64,000 nt of DNA from Plutella xylostella (Eukaryota > Arthropoda > Insecta > Lepidoptera > Plutellidae). The notes under the pieces are model-generated. The model ran no database searches. It had not been told where the DNA came from and saw nothing but the letters and a program-made list of their open reading frames with translations. The stretch covers positions 3,286,001 through 3,350,000 of the forward strand of contig NC_063994.1 of assembly GCF_932276165.1 (NCBI RefSeq), written 5' to 3'. Shown piece after piece: positions 11,341 through 20,522 of the stretch; positions within the stretch are counted from its first letter, which is position 1; each line of letters opens with the position of its first letter. The position numbers were made by a program, and so were the translations under genes.

Positions 11341-11534
11341 TATATACCATTTATTGTACACACAGCGTCTAGACAAGCGGTAAAATAGTCAGTGGTACGA
11401 ACTAATTGGTACTTAGCGTAGTAATCAAATGTTTAATTAAACTGTCGCCTTTGCAAACGAAGCAGTGGAGCTATAAGGGATTGAAGTGTGAAACCATTAG
11501 GAACTTAGGTTTTTAGGTATTATGGAGAAGCATT

Positions 11535-11873
11535 CTATTCTATTCTATTCTCTGTGGGGGTGCAAGTACCTGCACCTGGCTCCCTCGAGTGGAACCTTTG
11601 TGCATATCCCCAAGGTCTAAACTGCCTTCCTAAGCTTGGACCATTTCCCACTACGCTGGTCCACTGCAGGTTGGTGGGTTGATGGGTTCACATATCTAGA
11701 TGTGCTAAATCTAGATATGCAGATTTCCTCACGATGTTTTCCTTCACCGTAAGACCGATGGTATACATTGTACTTAAGTTAAAAGAACTCATTGGTACAT
11801 GTCAGCGCCGGGATTCGAACCCGCATCTCTTGCGTCAGAAGCGGGCGCTTACCCGACTGAGCTACCACCGCTC
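11535..11873 (-). mobile_element. tRNA-derived SINE, copy 1, with 12-bp target duplication
   Basis: On the minus strand the element starts GCGGTGGTAGCTCAGTCGGG (pol III A-box region), has a B-box GGGTTCGAATCCCGGCGC, a body with TAGATTTAGCACATCTAGATA, and ends in GAATAGAATAGAATA. The perfect direct repeat TGGAGAAGCATT flanks it at 11523-11534 and 11874-11885, which proves retroposition. It is the same family as 60474-60808. The tRNA-like head is part of the SINE and is not a tRNA gene. Confidence 0.92.
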
Positions 11874-12254
11874 TGGAGAAGCATTTTTGTTCCATGGATT
11901 TCCAAAAGTTGTACAATTAAAGTTGTTCAGATTGACCCCCATGAGTCACGCCTTTTCGTCTTAGTTTACCATTTTTGATGATTAAGCACTACAACTTCTT
12001 GTCTAACATTAATGTACCCGATTTTCGAACAAAAGCTGGATATTGCATCGATATTCTATTGTTAAGAGGTTTATTCACAGCTCCGAGAAGTCAATTTTCG
12101 TACGACAAAGAGCTTAACCAGATTCTAATAAATGTTATCGTGAAGATACTAGCTTAGCTCTAGATAGAACCTACATAGTTAGGTTAGGTTTCTAGCTGTC
12201 ATCAGCAAAATCATTCTCAGTGCTTGCTCCTGCACGGTTTTGGACATATTTATA

Positions 12255-12583
12255 CACTAACGAGCAATGAAAAAGTAGCATTGACATTGCAGTAGGTAGG
12301 TACTAAGCAAGTTTCTATAACTATATCTATCTATAACTGGTAGTTACTTTCATACAATTTTGACATAATCAAAATAGTAACAATCTGTCAAAATCGTATG
12401 AAAGTAACTACCAGTTATGTTATGGATATATAGAGTTATAGAAACTGGCAGTAACAGAGCATTAGAATGTTATCAATCAAAAATGTAAATATTTTAACCA
12501 AGTCCTAAAATAAATGTTTTAAAACATTGGGGTGTATTTAGTGTGGAAATTTTGTAAGTGAACTTTTTTATTGCTTTTGAGTG
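12255..12583. mobile_element. MITE family A copy carrying an internal hairpin insertion
   Basis: The left end CACTAACGAGCAATGAAAAAG and right end TTTTATTGCTTTTGAGTG match MITE A termini, each with a flanking TA. The normal interior is interrupted by an unrelated inverted repeat (12310-12446), so the copy is longer than the usual 235 bp. Confidence 0.65.
12310..12446. repeat. Long hairpin nested in a MITE
   Basis: The arms AGTTTCTATAACT...AACTGGTAGTTACTTTCATA and TATGAAAGTAACTACCAGTT...AGTTATAGAAACT are nearly complementary over about 55 bp, leaving a loop of some 25 bases. It is probably a separate MITE inserted in the host MITE; I did not find a clear target duplication. Confidence 0.7.
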
Positions 12584-12721
12584 TATTTTTCAGGGACATG
12601 CAGCAATGTGAGGGCTCGTCCTTAAAATTGAACCATGTAAAACGCCCCATTACCGATCACTTCGGTCTTCAAAACAGAATTGACTATTATTAAAGTTCCT
12701 TTTCTTATGTTTTTGGCTTTG

Positions 12722-12775
12722 AAATAAATAAATTTATTATTTATTATTTATTATTTTATTTATTTATTTATTAAA
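12722..12775. repeat. TTATTTATT low-complexity tract
   Basis: Runs of AATAAAT, TTATTTATTA and ATTTATTTATTT with no other content. Confidence 0.9.
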
Positions 12776-12952
12776 TTAATTCATATTACAAACAGAAATA
12801 TAAAGCGACGGAAATTACTTAATAACCAATACTTAATTAAATGTATAATTTTATATAAAATCCGTTCCTTCTCATTGTTGTATTTTGAATTTCAGTAGAA
12901 ATGCTAGAATGTGGGTCATATTTTCCCATAAAATTGGAAGAAATATATTATG

Positions 12953-12980
12953 TACAGGGTGTTGCAAAAAGGGTAAACCG
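12953..12980. repeat. MITE family D end fragment
   Basis: ACAGGGTGTTGCAAAAAGGG is identical to the left end of the family D copies at 3663 and 3981. No matching right end was found, so this is a truncated copy. Confidence 0.55.
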
Positions 12981-13097
12981 AAAGGGAGTAACTCAGGGAG
13001 TCATTCTGAGCAACTTTTCTACTAGTTTTGGAAATTCACGAGTATACACAATGATTTCAAGAGGAAGGATACGCTTGTCAGAACGTTTTGTGAAATG

Positions 13098-13163
13098 AAA
13101 ATGACACCCGCGCGCTGGTCCTAATTCATAATGCCATATGGCCAATGCGGGAGTGTCATTTTC
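13098..13163. repeat. Short inverted repeat (MITE-like)
   Basis: GAAAATGACACCCGC and GCGGGAGTGTCATTTTC are inverted around a roughly 35-base centre. It is compact and isolated; no target duplication was resolved. Confidence 0.55.
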
Positions 13164-13673
13164 TAGGGCGGTTGGGCCTGTCCTACACGAGAGAGTGACC
13201 CCCTAGCCCGTGTTCTGATATACTGAACGATGATTCTCGTACCATAAATACAAAGAAATAAGTCGCTAGGATAATATAAAAACTTAATATGGCGCGTGGG
13301 CTACCCGGATACAGGCATTTAATATTGAAAATTAAGTGTCTGTTTTCTATTTTTTCATAAAATAATCTGATAATGTAATATACCAGGTAAATTAGTTAAC
13401 AATATAGAGATTGCTTTCTTAACATAGATATTAAAAAAATATTGGCAAGTTATTAACTCAAAATTAAATTTTCCCTAATATTTCATTCTAAATCTACATT
13501 ATTTTGTTACAGACAATTATGACTAGGCTTTATATTGTTATGACAACCGAGATGAAAGCTTTCTTTGTTAGCTAAAGGAATCCATTAAGTGTATGGATTT
13601 AAGATAATACTGAAGTTGAGAGCACAACAGGCGTAGACGGGCATTTCACTTATCTTATGACGTGTTTACATGT

Positions 13674-14272
13674 TCAAGTCACTATACAATTGAATGCTCT
13701 CCTTCTAAGGGGACTTGCACCAATCATCAGTGAAATTAAATCCATTCTCTCTTGCTTTGAAAGTCTAAACTGCCTTCCTAAGCTTGGACCATTTCCCACC
13801 ACGCTGGTACACTGCGGGTTGGTGGGTTCACATATCTAGATGTGCTAAATCTAGATATGCAGGTTTACTTATAAAGAAAGAAAGAAAGAAAGAAAAACTT
13901 TATTTGGCTTAGACAGCAATATTAATTTACAAAGAAAGATGCAATGAAATATAAATATAGGTACTTAATCTAATCAATCTAAATATATATAAGTATATAA
14001 ATCTAATAATGAGAAAAAAAATATATGTATATATAAGTAATTGGTGATAGGTAATAATTAATATGCTGTCGTCGTCAAAACGGTGTCCACTCAGCTACTG
14101 CAGCGCCTTTGGTTGGTTTAAAGGACACTCATGATGTTTTCCTTTCCCGTAAGAGCGATGTTATACATTGTACTTAAGTTAAAAGAACTCATTGGTACAT
14201 GTCAGCGCCGGGATTCGAACCCGCATATCTTGCATGAGAAGCGGGCGCTTACCCGACTGAGCTACCACCGCT
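13674..14272 (-). mobile_element. tRNA-derived SINE, copy 2, split by a LINE tail
   Basis: The minus-strand head at 14190-14272 (GAGCGGTGGTAGCTCAGTC, B-box GGGTTCGAATCCC) and the body at 13765-13865 match the SINE at 11535-11873, but the two parts are separated by about 255 bp of other sequence. CAAGTCAC occurs at about 13674 and again directly after the head at about 14273, a possible 8-bp target duplication. The 3' part (13682-13765) differs from the other copies. Confidence 0.75.
13872..14127 (-). mobile_element. LINE 3'-end fragment inserted in a SINE
   Basis: On the plus strand it opens ATAAAGAAAGAAAGAAAGAA, then CTTTATTTGGC, so on the minus strand it has an AATAAAG signal followed by a CTTT-rich tail, as expected for a truncated non-LTR retrotransposon. 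It interrupts the SINE between the body and the tRNA-like head. No coding sequence remains. Confidence 0.6.
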
Positions 14273-14273
14273 C

Positions 14274-15079
14274 AAGTCACCCCTAATGTTTTCTATTTAT
14301 TGCGTCTGTGACAAATGCAAGAGCTTGTAAGGTTTGCCACCGTGGTAAAAGGATGGGCCCGGCAGATTAGCGCAGTGAGTACCTTCTGAAACCACGCCAT
14401 AACCAAATTATTTTGTAATATTTTTTCTGTACTGCAGTAATTTTACGTACTTAAAAGCGGAAGAAGGGAGTTCAATAACCTCAACAAATATTCGAAAGTA
14501 CTCAAATTCAAATGGTTTAATCAACGTAAAATTCTACAATTATTTGTCGATAGTCATGTACCACCATTTTACAAAGGCCCCGTCATAAAGGATGAAAGAA
14601 ATGGCGAAAGAAACTCCTCGAGAGAGTAAATCGAAATAACATGAACGAGGCACAGCAATACACGCAAAGTTGTGGATCAAGCGAGCTGTCATGAACAGTC
14701 AGCGACTAACTCGCGTCAGACGTTAAATTTTAAAACAGACTTTCAAAGTAATAGTAGGACTCCTTTATCTTCTTTGAATCTATGTTAACTTAACTTCTAT
14801 GCTAACTTAGCTGTCTGTTTGAAGTAGGGATAAATATAGTCAAGAAATTATACCTATTTACTCAGAGGAGCTCTTAATCATTATAAAATTTCGCATTGTG
14901 TATAATTCTCTATTTATGAGAAGAGTCCTATGAGGTCCTATGAGGTCCTATCGTGGGAGTGGTAGATAGAACTAAAACACAATCTCAGGGAATACTTCAC
15001 TGTATTTAAAGGTTCTACAAACACAAATATATGCAAGTGAGGTACCTACTGTATAGCTTAATACTAATAACCGCGAAGG
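14274..15079. other. Unassigned DNA with LINE-like fragment
   Basis: At about 14560-14635 the wording TACAAAGGCCCCGTCATAA...GATGAAAGAAATGGCGAAAG...AAACTCCTCGAG resembles lepidopteran LINE 3' untranslated regions. At 14926-14955 GTCCTATGAG is tandemly repeated almost three times. No gene recognised. Confidence 0.45.
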
Positions 15080-15285
15080 CGCAAGCGAGCGTGGTGCAGC
15101 CGTCAACGAGTTAGCCGGGACTGAATGCGCGGGCTCCGCTGGCCGGCGGCGCGAGCGGGGGTGCGCGCGGGTGAAGAGGCGATGCGCGGGACGCGGTCTG
15201 CGCAGTAAAGCTGCGCAAGAATCGGCTTGGGACGCTAACGTTTTGGCGCGCGATTTGAGTAGCCCTGGTCCTCCCCCTTGTCATC
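15080..15285. other. GC- and CpG-rich island in AT-rich DNA
   Basis: About 200 bp from GCGCAAGCGAGCG through GGCCGGCGGCGCGAGC to TTTTGGCGCGCGATTTG is far richer in CpG than its surroundings. Reading frames cross it on both strands (up to 86 codons), but neither shows a domain. It could be a promoter or 5' exon of an undetected gene, or the 5' part of a transposon. The adjacent 15275-15360 has the look of a dispersed repeat. Confidence 0.4.
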
Positions 15286-15369
15286 CAAAATCTTTTATTT
15301 GGTACAAATACGCATCTTCGGATCACATCACTATATTCACCATCGGACATATTGTGTCACAGTATGATG

Positions 15370-15600
15370 ATTTTCAGAGTCAAAATCAAATCAAAATCAA
15401 AATCAAAAATAATTTATTTAACACCATGTAAGCATAGACAAATATTATACAGTGAGAAACATTACATAAAAGATGGTAGGTATAAGTCGTCCATACTAAA
15501 TGATGACATTAGGTATTTCGCATGGAATTTCAGTGAAGTCCACACTAGACTAAGCCTGTGTCGTGGACTTCGGTAGGCAGATATAACCAAAGTAATTTGT
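15370..15600 (-). repeat. LINE-like 3' tail with (AAATC)n
   Basis: AAATCAAATCAAAATCAAAATC followed by AATAATTTATTTAACACC is, on the minus strand, a 3' end with AATAAAT and a simple-repeat tail. It continues to about 15575 with moderate-complexity sequence ending in GTCGTGGACTTC. Truncated and non-coding. Confidence 0.5.
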
Positions 15601-15633
15601 CATGCGCTAGGTGGTACACTGTTGTGTAAAAAT

Positions 15634-15700
15634 AAAATAAAAGTAACAAAATTCTTTAAATTCTAGGTAAGAATTTAAAGAATTTTGTTACTTTTATTTT
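15634..15700. repeat. Perfect 31-bp hairpin with 5-base loop
   Basis: The arm at 15634-15664 (AAAATAAAAGTAACAAAATT...) is the exact inverse complement of 15670-15700 (...AATTTTGTTACTTTTATTTT) around the loop AGGTA. No mismatch was seen. Confidence 0.9.
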
Positions 15701-17660
15701 CAATAGTATAGTCAAACTAGTAATTCCATTAAATAATTACGATCTTACGGGAATACGAACGCTTTAAAATTATATGAACTAGCGTAAGTAAATCAGTTTC
15801 AGCACCTTAAATCTAATTAAAAATAATATACTATGTTAAAATTATTTTCGGAATCCCCATAGGAAAATATTTAAAGGTAAAAAGCAATGAAATTTTTAAT
15901 ATTCCCTTAAATTGACATGTCAATAGAGAGCTCGGGAGAATATTTCGTATGAAATCACTTGGAGAGGATGGGAATGTTGTTTATTGACAGTTTCCTTCCA
16001 TTGCATTCACAGAAATTGACTGTTGAATTATTGGTTTCGTATATGTAGGTGATGTTGAAAATTATGGGATTATAAGGTGGTGAAATTGCTTTTAGGCGAT
16101 AGGCCCGCTTTTGTGTACTTACTTACTGTTTAAAACTTTGTTGTTAAAAAAAAAAGTTGAACGATCCATATGACATCTCAGCTATTACAACATCCAGGCT
16201 TTCTGCTCCAGTTTACTCGGGAGCTAAGCTGGCTGAGCTGAAATCAAGGGGATATGTACAAAGGTTCCACTCGAGAGAGCCACGTACTGGAACTTAGCCC
16301 CCTCTCAGAATAGAATAGAATAGATCCAATATGTAGGCAGTATCAAAAATCACTATAATAAATTGACAAAACGTATTAACATTCCTCATATATTATGTAA
16401 AAAGACATAGCAATTTTCGAAATTACAGGTGAAATATCCATTCAGTAGCACAAAGGAGAATTTACATTTGCGTGCTACTAAATAAGGGTGTGGTTATATT
16501 GAAATTTATTAATGTGGAAGCCGTGGGATTTCAATAAATCATTTATTTGCATAAAATTTTACAGTATATTTGCGGTTGTCAATAAATATTTTTATTAGGT
16601 AGGTAGGTACTTAACATTTTTTAAATTACAATATGAATACCGACTTGGTAGGTACTGTTATATTTTTATATAAAATTATACAATATTTTATAACTATGTT
16701 GTAAGTAACATCATTATAACAACTGAAATTAACACTAAAGTAAGTTTGTTGTATGTAAATCTTCTGTATGTGATTCACGGAGAATACTGTATTTATTTAT
16801 CTATTTATATAAGGCACATCAACAGTAGGTACATGTTACAATACACTTACAAAAGATAGGTTAGAGAGGTACTTATCTGTAACATGTACCAATTACAGAC
16901 ATGCTCAACACTTGTTGGCACATAACAAAACATACCTAAAAATTAAGGAGCGTCACTCAACAATATTGTAAAAATAATAAAAACAGTTCATTTAAATTAA
17001 GTAATACTTCGAACAAACACACTTGACTTCTTTATAATGAATAGTAGTAATTTACGTGTAGATAAATAATATTTTCAAGCATGAGCGGACCCTTACCCGA
17101 CAATTTCCATGAAAAATGTTTAAACCGCTTTTTCATGTTACGTTAGTTTCGCATAACTTTATAGCTTCGTGCAAGTTTTAATTTCATAACTACAGTTCGT
17201 AACCCGTTTTCGGCTGTTTTTTGCGTTCCCATGTAAATTTCAGTCAAGTTTAAAATTTTTGTGGTATACGTATTTACGTATACACGCTCAAAAGGCTTAG
17301 GTTAGTTCAACTTGGGACCTAAGTAAACCCAATTTCGTAAAAAAAAATTAATAACTTACAACATGTTGAGTACCTATTTAACCAACGTAACTACAACTAC
17401 AACTAGATAGATGAAATAAGTTTTCAAATGAATACAATATATTATACACAGTTTGCCTATTTAACCTAAATCACAGTCGGCTTAACATATTTGACTTAAA
17501 AGTGGTAGAGAGGTAGCAGGAGAGATATAGGATATGTATTATCTTATATTTATCTTTTATCTTTATTTATCCCGGAATTCCCGCGGGAACTTTTTAAGGC
17601 GGAGTTGAGCTCGCGAGCAGGATCATAGACAGCCCCGTAGACGGAATAGGCCTAGGTGAA
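15701..17660. other. Unassigned AT-rich DNA with SINE and repeat E remnants
   Basis: At 16255-16325, TGTACAAAGGTTCCACTCGA followed by GAGAGCCACG and GAATAGAATAGAATAG is the 3' tail of the SINE family, plus strand. At about 17565-17625, TTTATCCCGGAATTCCCGCG...GAGCTCGCGAGCAGG is a decayed piece of repeat E. No gene recognised in the rest. Confidence 0.55.
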
Positions 17661-17666
17661 CTTATA

Positions 17667-17902
17667 CACTCACGGGCAATGAAAAGGTTCCACTGAGAAA
17701 AGCACTAAATTACTCCTTAACGGAAAATGCTAGCTTAATAACGCCTTCTTCAACATTAAAGTACATTTAACAGAGCATCAAGATATGACCAACTAAAATA
17801 ATAATATTTGGTAAAGAATAAAAAAAATAAATAATAAAAAAATAGGGGGTTTTTGAAAAAATAGGGGTCATTTGAGTAGAACTTTTTCATTGCCCGTGAG
17901 TG
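17667..17902. mobile_element. MITE family A, copy outside the palindrome's left arm
   Basis: A 236-bp element with ends CACTCACGGGCAATGA and TTCATTGCCCGTGAGTG, flanked by TA. It is the inverse of the copy at 20287-20522, differing at only one position that I could find (near 17731). The 55 bp after it (17903-17957) equal 20523-20577, so element plus flank are duplicated. Confidence 0.88.
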
Positions 17903-18106
17903 TATTTGGACTTTGAAACAAAGGTTAAAGTTTATAACAAAAATAAATGATGCAAACACATTTGTATCAGAATCAAACATCATGTTCAGTGCTTACTTTT
18001 CTTTAATCCCATGACGATTTTCTGATAAGTGTTCAAAATTCTTACTACTCGTATCGGTAAGGAACTTTTAAGTATAATAGAGGAATATACCTATTATAAA
18101 TAATAC

Positions 18107-18151
18107 TATATCTTGAGTTACTACTAGACCAGTAGTAACTCAAGATATAGC
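18107..18151. repeat. Small hairpin inside the left arm
   Basis: CTATATCTTGAGTTACTACT and AGTAGTAACTCAAGATATAG are perfectly inverted around AGACC. The mirror copy lies at 22658-22702. Confidence 0.85.
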
Positions 18152-18499
18152 ACAGCCATTATGAAAAAAGTCTACATCGCAACTCGCAACTCAACTCAAG
18201 CTACGATCTTCAGTGACGCCTACAGCCTACAAGAATAGTCATTCACACTGTCGAAGAACCATTGAAAATTTCAAACTCTTATTCAAACGAATATAAGCTT
18301 TATACGCCAAGCAATTAAGCTTAGATTGGTGTGGTGAGAGATACTAATTATTGCCAGGAGAAAGAAGCGGCGAGAAGCCTGTGAAATCATGCGAGATCGT
18401 AAACTATAGTTATAGTGGAGTCGAGTAGGGATGGGCTATGGTATAACCATAAATGTTTTTAAATAATGTTTTGATATTTCTTCAGCGTAGCAAACCCTA

Positions 18500-18650
18500 C
18501 TGTACTCTGTGCATTATATTATTGGTTTCTTGACAGTCGAAATCCCATACATATTGGATGACTGCAAAGGAAAACCAACTTTACTAACCAGACATACTCG
18601 TAAGGAAACGTCAAGAATACAATAACATAGTGGAAGCTCTATAGTCCAGT
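18500..18650. mobile_element. MITE family B, arm copy (mirrored at 22159-22309)
   Basis: It shares GACTGCAAAGGAAAACCAAC, TTACTAACCAGACATA and GGAAACGTCAA with 1877-2003, and AACATAGTGGAAGCTCTATAG with 36325-36350 in the inverse orientation. Because it is inside the palindrome it appears twice. Confidence 0.6.
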
Positions 18651-18829
18651 TTCTTACCAACAAGTAAAACAAAACATAACTATAATTTGAAAAAAAAAAT
18701 ACTCAGAACAGTCAGTATGATAGTGACATAATATGGAACGCTAATGGGAGGTGGAACTTTGTCATGATGTAATTGCTCTTGAGTGACAAAGTTCCATGAC
18801 ATGAGTCCTATGACGTTAGATTGAGAAGG

Positions 18830-18895
18830 TAAACCAACTGTATTTACCAGGCATAAGGATATTATGCCCGGTAAATAAAGTTGGTTTTCCTTTAA
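18830..18895. repeat. Hairpin GGTAAACCAACT / AGTTGGTTTTCC (mirrored at 21914-21979)
   Basis: GTAAACCAACTGTATTTACC and GGTAAATAAAGTTGGTTTTC are inverted around CAGGCATAAGGATATTATGCC, itself partly palindromic. The GGTTTTCCTTT end is related to MITE B. Confidence 0.6.
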
Positions 18896-19489
18896 AAACA
18901 ACCAAGTGACGAATAAAAGTTACGGATTTGACAGCTGTCACAGGGCTCATGCTTCATTTTACAAAGTATAATAAAACATCGATAGCTGTCTCTTTTCCTT
19001 ATCAGTGTTTCCCCTCACTATGTCTCGAGCACACTGCGCTCTGTAAAGTGGCATACGCTCTTTCCAACGCCGCCATTCATATTAAAGGACTTTACTAGGT
19101 AGCGAAATTTAATAAAACTATACACAATAGAAGCTGCTTGATCATGTTTCGTGTGAAAATACATTACTATTATGTTCTAGACGATGAATGGATTGCGGTG
19201 CTGATGTTAAATTTTAAATTTGAGAGTGATTTTATAATTACAGGATGTTGTCACTGGATGATAAGTCGTTAAGTAGCTACTACTTTTGAAATAATAGGTT
19301 GTAGATTCAATATGGTATACTGCTTTAATTTTTTTATTCCATGCGGGAAAAGAGGAGTGTTATAAGTTTATCGTATCTGTGTAAGTATATGTATCTGCCT
19401 GTGGTAGCGTAGCTCCCAAAATGCTGAACCGATTTTCGTTTTGTTTTTTTTAGTGTGGTAGGTAATCCTACCCTGAGTATCCTTATTCA

Positions 19490-19710
19490 TCCTTACTAAT
19501 ATTATAAATGCGAAAGTAACTGTGTCTGTCTGTCTGTCTGTCTGTATGTCTGTCTGTTACTCTTTCACGCCAAAACTACTGAACGGATTTGAATGAAATT
19601 TGGTATACATACGGTCTAAACCCTGGGAAAGAACATAGGCTACTTTTTATCCCGGAATTCCCACGGGAAAACTTTTTAAGGCGAAGCGAAGCGCGCGGGA
19701 ACAGCTAGTG
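19490..19710. repeat. Dispersed repeat E in the palindrome (mirrored at 21099-21319)
   Basis: The full module from TTATAAATGCGAAAGTAACT to GCGCGCGGGAACAGCTAGT includes a GTCT microsatellite (19523-19556). The mirror copy in the right arm is identical, including the interrupted microsatellite. Confidence 0.85.
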
Positions 19711-20286
19711 TTTTATAAAAATCACTTCATTTATCCCTCAGACATACCATCACAATCTAAAACATAATGTCCTTTTTTGTTCGGGTCTAAATACAAATGA
19801 TAGTAGAACATTTTGTATTCACGTATTCCATTTGTTCACAAAACGCGCAGTTTATTCAGATGAAGTACCCTGCTCAGAAAATTTGGACATCAGGTAAAGC
19901 AATTTCATTCATAAAACGAGGAAGAGTACAGAAGTAAAGGTTAACAGAATTACACATATTCTCAGAAATTAGAGTTAAAGGTTATTCGTCGGAGAAATAT
20001 ACAAAGTAAAATAAGATAAGAAATTCTTTATTTGTACACAAAAACATGGACACAATAATAGAAAAATATGTGAGTAAAAACTAAGTATAATATGTATGCA
20101 ATAATTTACTTTACTTCTGTACTATCTGTTTATGTTTTTGTGTTTACAAAATGCCGAACCCACCACCTGAAATTAAGAATAGCGAGAAATGACGGTGCCT
20201 ACTACTGCCTACCCAATTATTATTCATGTAAGTTTGCATCATTTATTTTTGTTATAAACTTTAACCTTTGTTTCAAAGTCCAAATA

Positions 20287-20522
20287 CACTCACGGGCAAT
20301 GAAAAAGTTCTACTCAAATGACCCCTATTTTTTCAAAAACCCCCTATTTTTTTATTATTTATTTTTTTTATTCTTTACCAAATATTATTATTTTAGTTGG
20401 TCATATCTTGATGCTCTGTTAAATGTACTTTAATGTTGAAGAAGGCGTTATTAAGCTACCATTTTCCGTTAAGGAGTAATTTAGTGCTTTTCTCAGTGGA
20501 ACCTTTTCATTGCCCGTGAGTG
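20287..20522. mobile_element. MITE family A at the exact centre of the palindrome
   Basis: Ends CACTCACGGGCAATGA and TCATTGCCCGTGAGTG lie symmetrically about position 20404.5, the axis of the surrounding palindrome, and TA flanks each side. Its interior is not palindromic, so it is the only asymmetric part of the 4.9-kb structure. Confidence 0.9.

Noticed and set aside
11800..11873. tRNA-like sequences at 11800-11873, 14190-14272, 23494-23570, 38048-38125 and 60474-60545 as tRNA genes
   Set aside because: Each has A- and B-box-like segments but continues into a conserved SINE body and simple-repeat tail, two with clear target duplications, and none forms a clean acceptor stem.
17756..17983. 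Paired identical frames at 17756-17983, 20092-20433, 18680-18901 and 21908-22129 as a gene family
   Set aside because: They are the same DNA seen twice because of the palindrome and MITE A; they encode low-complexity Phe/Tyr-rich sequence from A/T tracts.
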